Of a stretch of DNA of 6,213 bases, positions 5,377 through 6,213 are shown one piece after another. The stretch lies in the NCBI GenBank assembly GCA_018657655.1, contig JABHWQ010000363.1, positions 1 through 6,213 on the forward strand, given 5' to 3'. Both the position numbers and the translations under genes were made by a program. The notes below the pieces were generated by a model. The model saw only the letters and a program-made list of their open reading frames with translations. It had not been told where the DNA came from and ran no database searches. How positions within the stretch are numbered: position 1 is the stretch's first letter; every line of letters starts with the position of its first letter. The DNA comes from Chloroflexota bacterium. GTDB lineage: Bacteria; Chloroflexota; Dehalococcoidia; SZUA-161; SpSt-899.

Positions 5377-5396
5377 ATATGGAGAAACCCCCACTC
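5359..5396. promoter_or_regulatory. Inverted-repeat operator candidate overlapping the gntR promoter
   Basis: Arms GAGTGAGGGTT (5359-5369) and AACCCCCACTC (5386-5396) are complementary at 10 of 11 positions, with a 16-bp centre. One arm fills most of the -35/-10 spacer of the gntR promoter and the other lies just upstream of the -35 box. Two half-sites about two and a half helical turns apart suit looping or cooperative repressor binding. It is probably not a terminator, because no T tract follows either 3' arm. Confidence 0.5.
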
Positions 5397-5454
5397 AAAA
5401 AAATAAATGACTTCACACTGCAATAGTCCTATTAATTCCGCAAGGCACTCTAAT

Positions 5455-5524
5455 CCAAAGGTGCATCAGGTTCGCCACAAGTATTTCAACTTCTGGTGAT
5501 GAGACAAAAATGCACTCCCTTTGG
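5455..5524. repeat. Bulged 12-bp inverted repeat downstream of the aminotransferase
   Basis: CCAAAGGTGCAT (5455-5466) is complementary to ATGCAC (5510-5515) plus CTTTGG (5519-5524), with a 3-base interruption in the second arm and a 43-base loop. It starts 23 bases after the aminotransferase stop. It could stabilise or end the aminotransferase transcript, or be a regulator site. There is no T tract directly after the minus-strand 3' arm. Confidence 0.4.
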
Positions 5525-5546
5525 TTCGGGTTGCCGTGGACCGTAT

Positions 5547-6213
5547 TCATTTTTCGGCATAAACATCAGCCACTTCCAAGGCCTTGTCCATAATGGCGAC
5601 ACCTTCATCGATTTCATCCTTGGAGATGATCAACGGCGGCGCCATGGCGATGACATTGACGGGATTGGCGGCCATGGCCATCATCCCCAGTTCCCCAAGC
5701 CTTTTGGCGACTTCCATCTTGGGATTCATCCCCGGACGAATCTTGGCATCGACCGGGGTCAACGGCTCTTTTGTTGTTTTGCTTTTGACCAACTCCAATC
5801 CTACGAACAGGCCCAGCCCCCGCACGTCTCCCACGCAAGCATGTTTCTCCTTTAATTCCATAGCCCTTTCCAGGAGATATTTGCCTAAATTGGCAGACTT
5901 CTCGATGAGGTTGTCCTCCTGATAAATGGGAATGACGGCCAGTGCCGTTGCGCATCCCAAGGCGTGGCCGGCATAGGTGGCACCGTGGCTGAAGAACTGC
6001 TCCTTGAAGCGGTTGCCGATGTGTTCCCGCACGATGGTGGCGCCCAGGGGGAAATAACCGCAGGTCATTCCTTTGGCCATGGTCATGATGTCCGGTACCA
6101 CGTCCCAGTGGTCCATGGCGAACCATTTCCCGGTACGGCCAAAGCCAGTCATCACTTCATCAGCGATCATGAGGACTCCCCATTTATCGCATATTTTGCG
6201 AAGCTCGGGAAAG
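5547..6213 (-). CDS. Class III PLP-dependent aminotransferase (omega-amino acid/taurine-pyruvate type), N-terminus outside window
   Basis: Class III aminotransferases move the amino group of omega- or primary amines (taurine, beta-alanine, 4-aminobutyrate and others) to pyruvate or 2-oxoglutarate through pyridoxal phosphate, giving an aldehyde. The C-terminal ~221 residues are visible and the frame runs open to the window edge, so the Met near 6170 is internal. Key residues: Asp in MIADEVMTGFGRTG (pyridine nitrogen), the Schiff-base Lys in DIMTMAKGMTCGYFPLGA, and the Thr in SHGATYAGHALG (phosphate contact). The usual GHP reads GHA here. The small-domain VGDVRGLGLFVGLELVKSK and the terminal APPLIISKDEIDEGVAIMDKALE are normal. 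The full family length is ~430-460. Its 3' end is 261 bp from gntR. The coding region looks more GC-rich than its neighbours. The substrate is unproven; taurine-pyruvate or beta-alanine-pyruvate types are the closest by pattern, while biotin (BioA) or acetylornithine types fit less well. Confidence 0.92.
   Translation of the reverse strand, partial: FPELRKICDKWGVLMIADEVMTGFGRTGKWFAMDHWDVVPDIMTMAKGMTCGYFPLGATIVREHIGNRFKEQFFSHGATYAGHALGCATALAVIPIYQEDNLIEKSANLGKYLLERAMELKEKHACVGDVRGLGLFVGLELVKSKTTKEPLTPVDAKIRPGMNPKMEVAKRLGELGMMAMAANPVNVIAMAPPLIISKDEIDEGVAIMDKALEVADVYAEK

Noticed and set aside
5496..6126. Several long open frames on both strands across the aminotransferase
   Set aside because: They are shadows of a GC-rich coding region. 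The aminotransferase frame has all the expected motifs, while the others are low-complexity or Gly/Arg/His-rich.
1..6213. CRISPR array, tRNA, rRNA, toxin-antitoxin, phage or defence genes
   Set aside because: I looked for regularly spaced repeats, tRNA-like cloverleaf signals and small paired genes and saw none. The only mobile DNA is the insertion-sequence debris at about 1513-1928.

Overview
The window looks like part of the chromosome of an obligately anaerobic bacterium. It carries a tungsten/ferredoxin-type aldehyde oxidoreductase next to a MoaD-like sulfur carrier, and an acetate kinase. This combination is common in sulfate-reducing or syntrophic Desulfobacterota and in anaerobic Firmicutes of the Peptococcaceae type. 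The sequence alone does not decide between these, and no rRNA or tRNA is present to help.

Layout. Positions 1-1512 are a plus-strand unit: the C-terminal part of an aldehyde ferredoxin oxidoreductase (AOR), a terminator-like hairpin, a 90-residue MoaD/ThiS-type sulfur carrier, and a short-chain dehydrogenase (SDR) that survives only as its first ~90 codons. Positions ~1513-1928 are a graveyard of insertion sequences. A short start-of-orfA remnant on the plus strand runs into a ~265-bp internally deleted element that keeps both inverted ends and only the last ~65 codons of an IS3-type transposase, on the minus strand. Positions 1937-6213 are entirely minus strand. Read in the direction of transcription they hold a class III aminotransferase (cut by the window edge), a GntR/FCD regulator, an AEC-family permease and acetate kinase (ackA).

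How the genes may work together. The minus-strand genes form a plausible catabolic set: uptake or export by the permease, transamination to an aldehyde or keto acid, and ATP gain through acetyl phosphate and AckA, with the GntR protein as local regulator. The plus-strand AOR could oxidise an aldehyde made in the same pathway, with the MoaD-like protein serving its pterin cofactor. The substrate cannot be read from the sequence. Taurine-like or other omega-amino compounds are one hypothesis.

Regulatory structure is the most interesting part. The gntR promoter (-35 TTGAAA, 17-bp spacer, -10 TATGTT) is embedded in an 11-bp inverted repeat. The ackA promoter has a perfect TATAAT followed by a perfect 12-bp palindrome at the expected transcription start and a ~90-nt leader with nested inverted repeats. 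No CRISPR array, RNA gene or clearly new multi-gene system was found.
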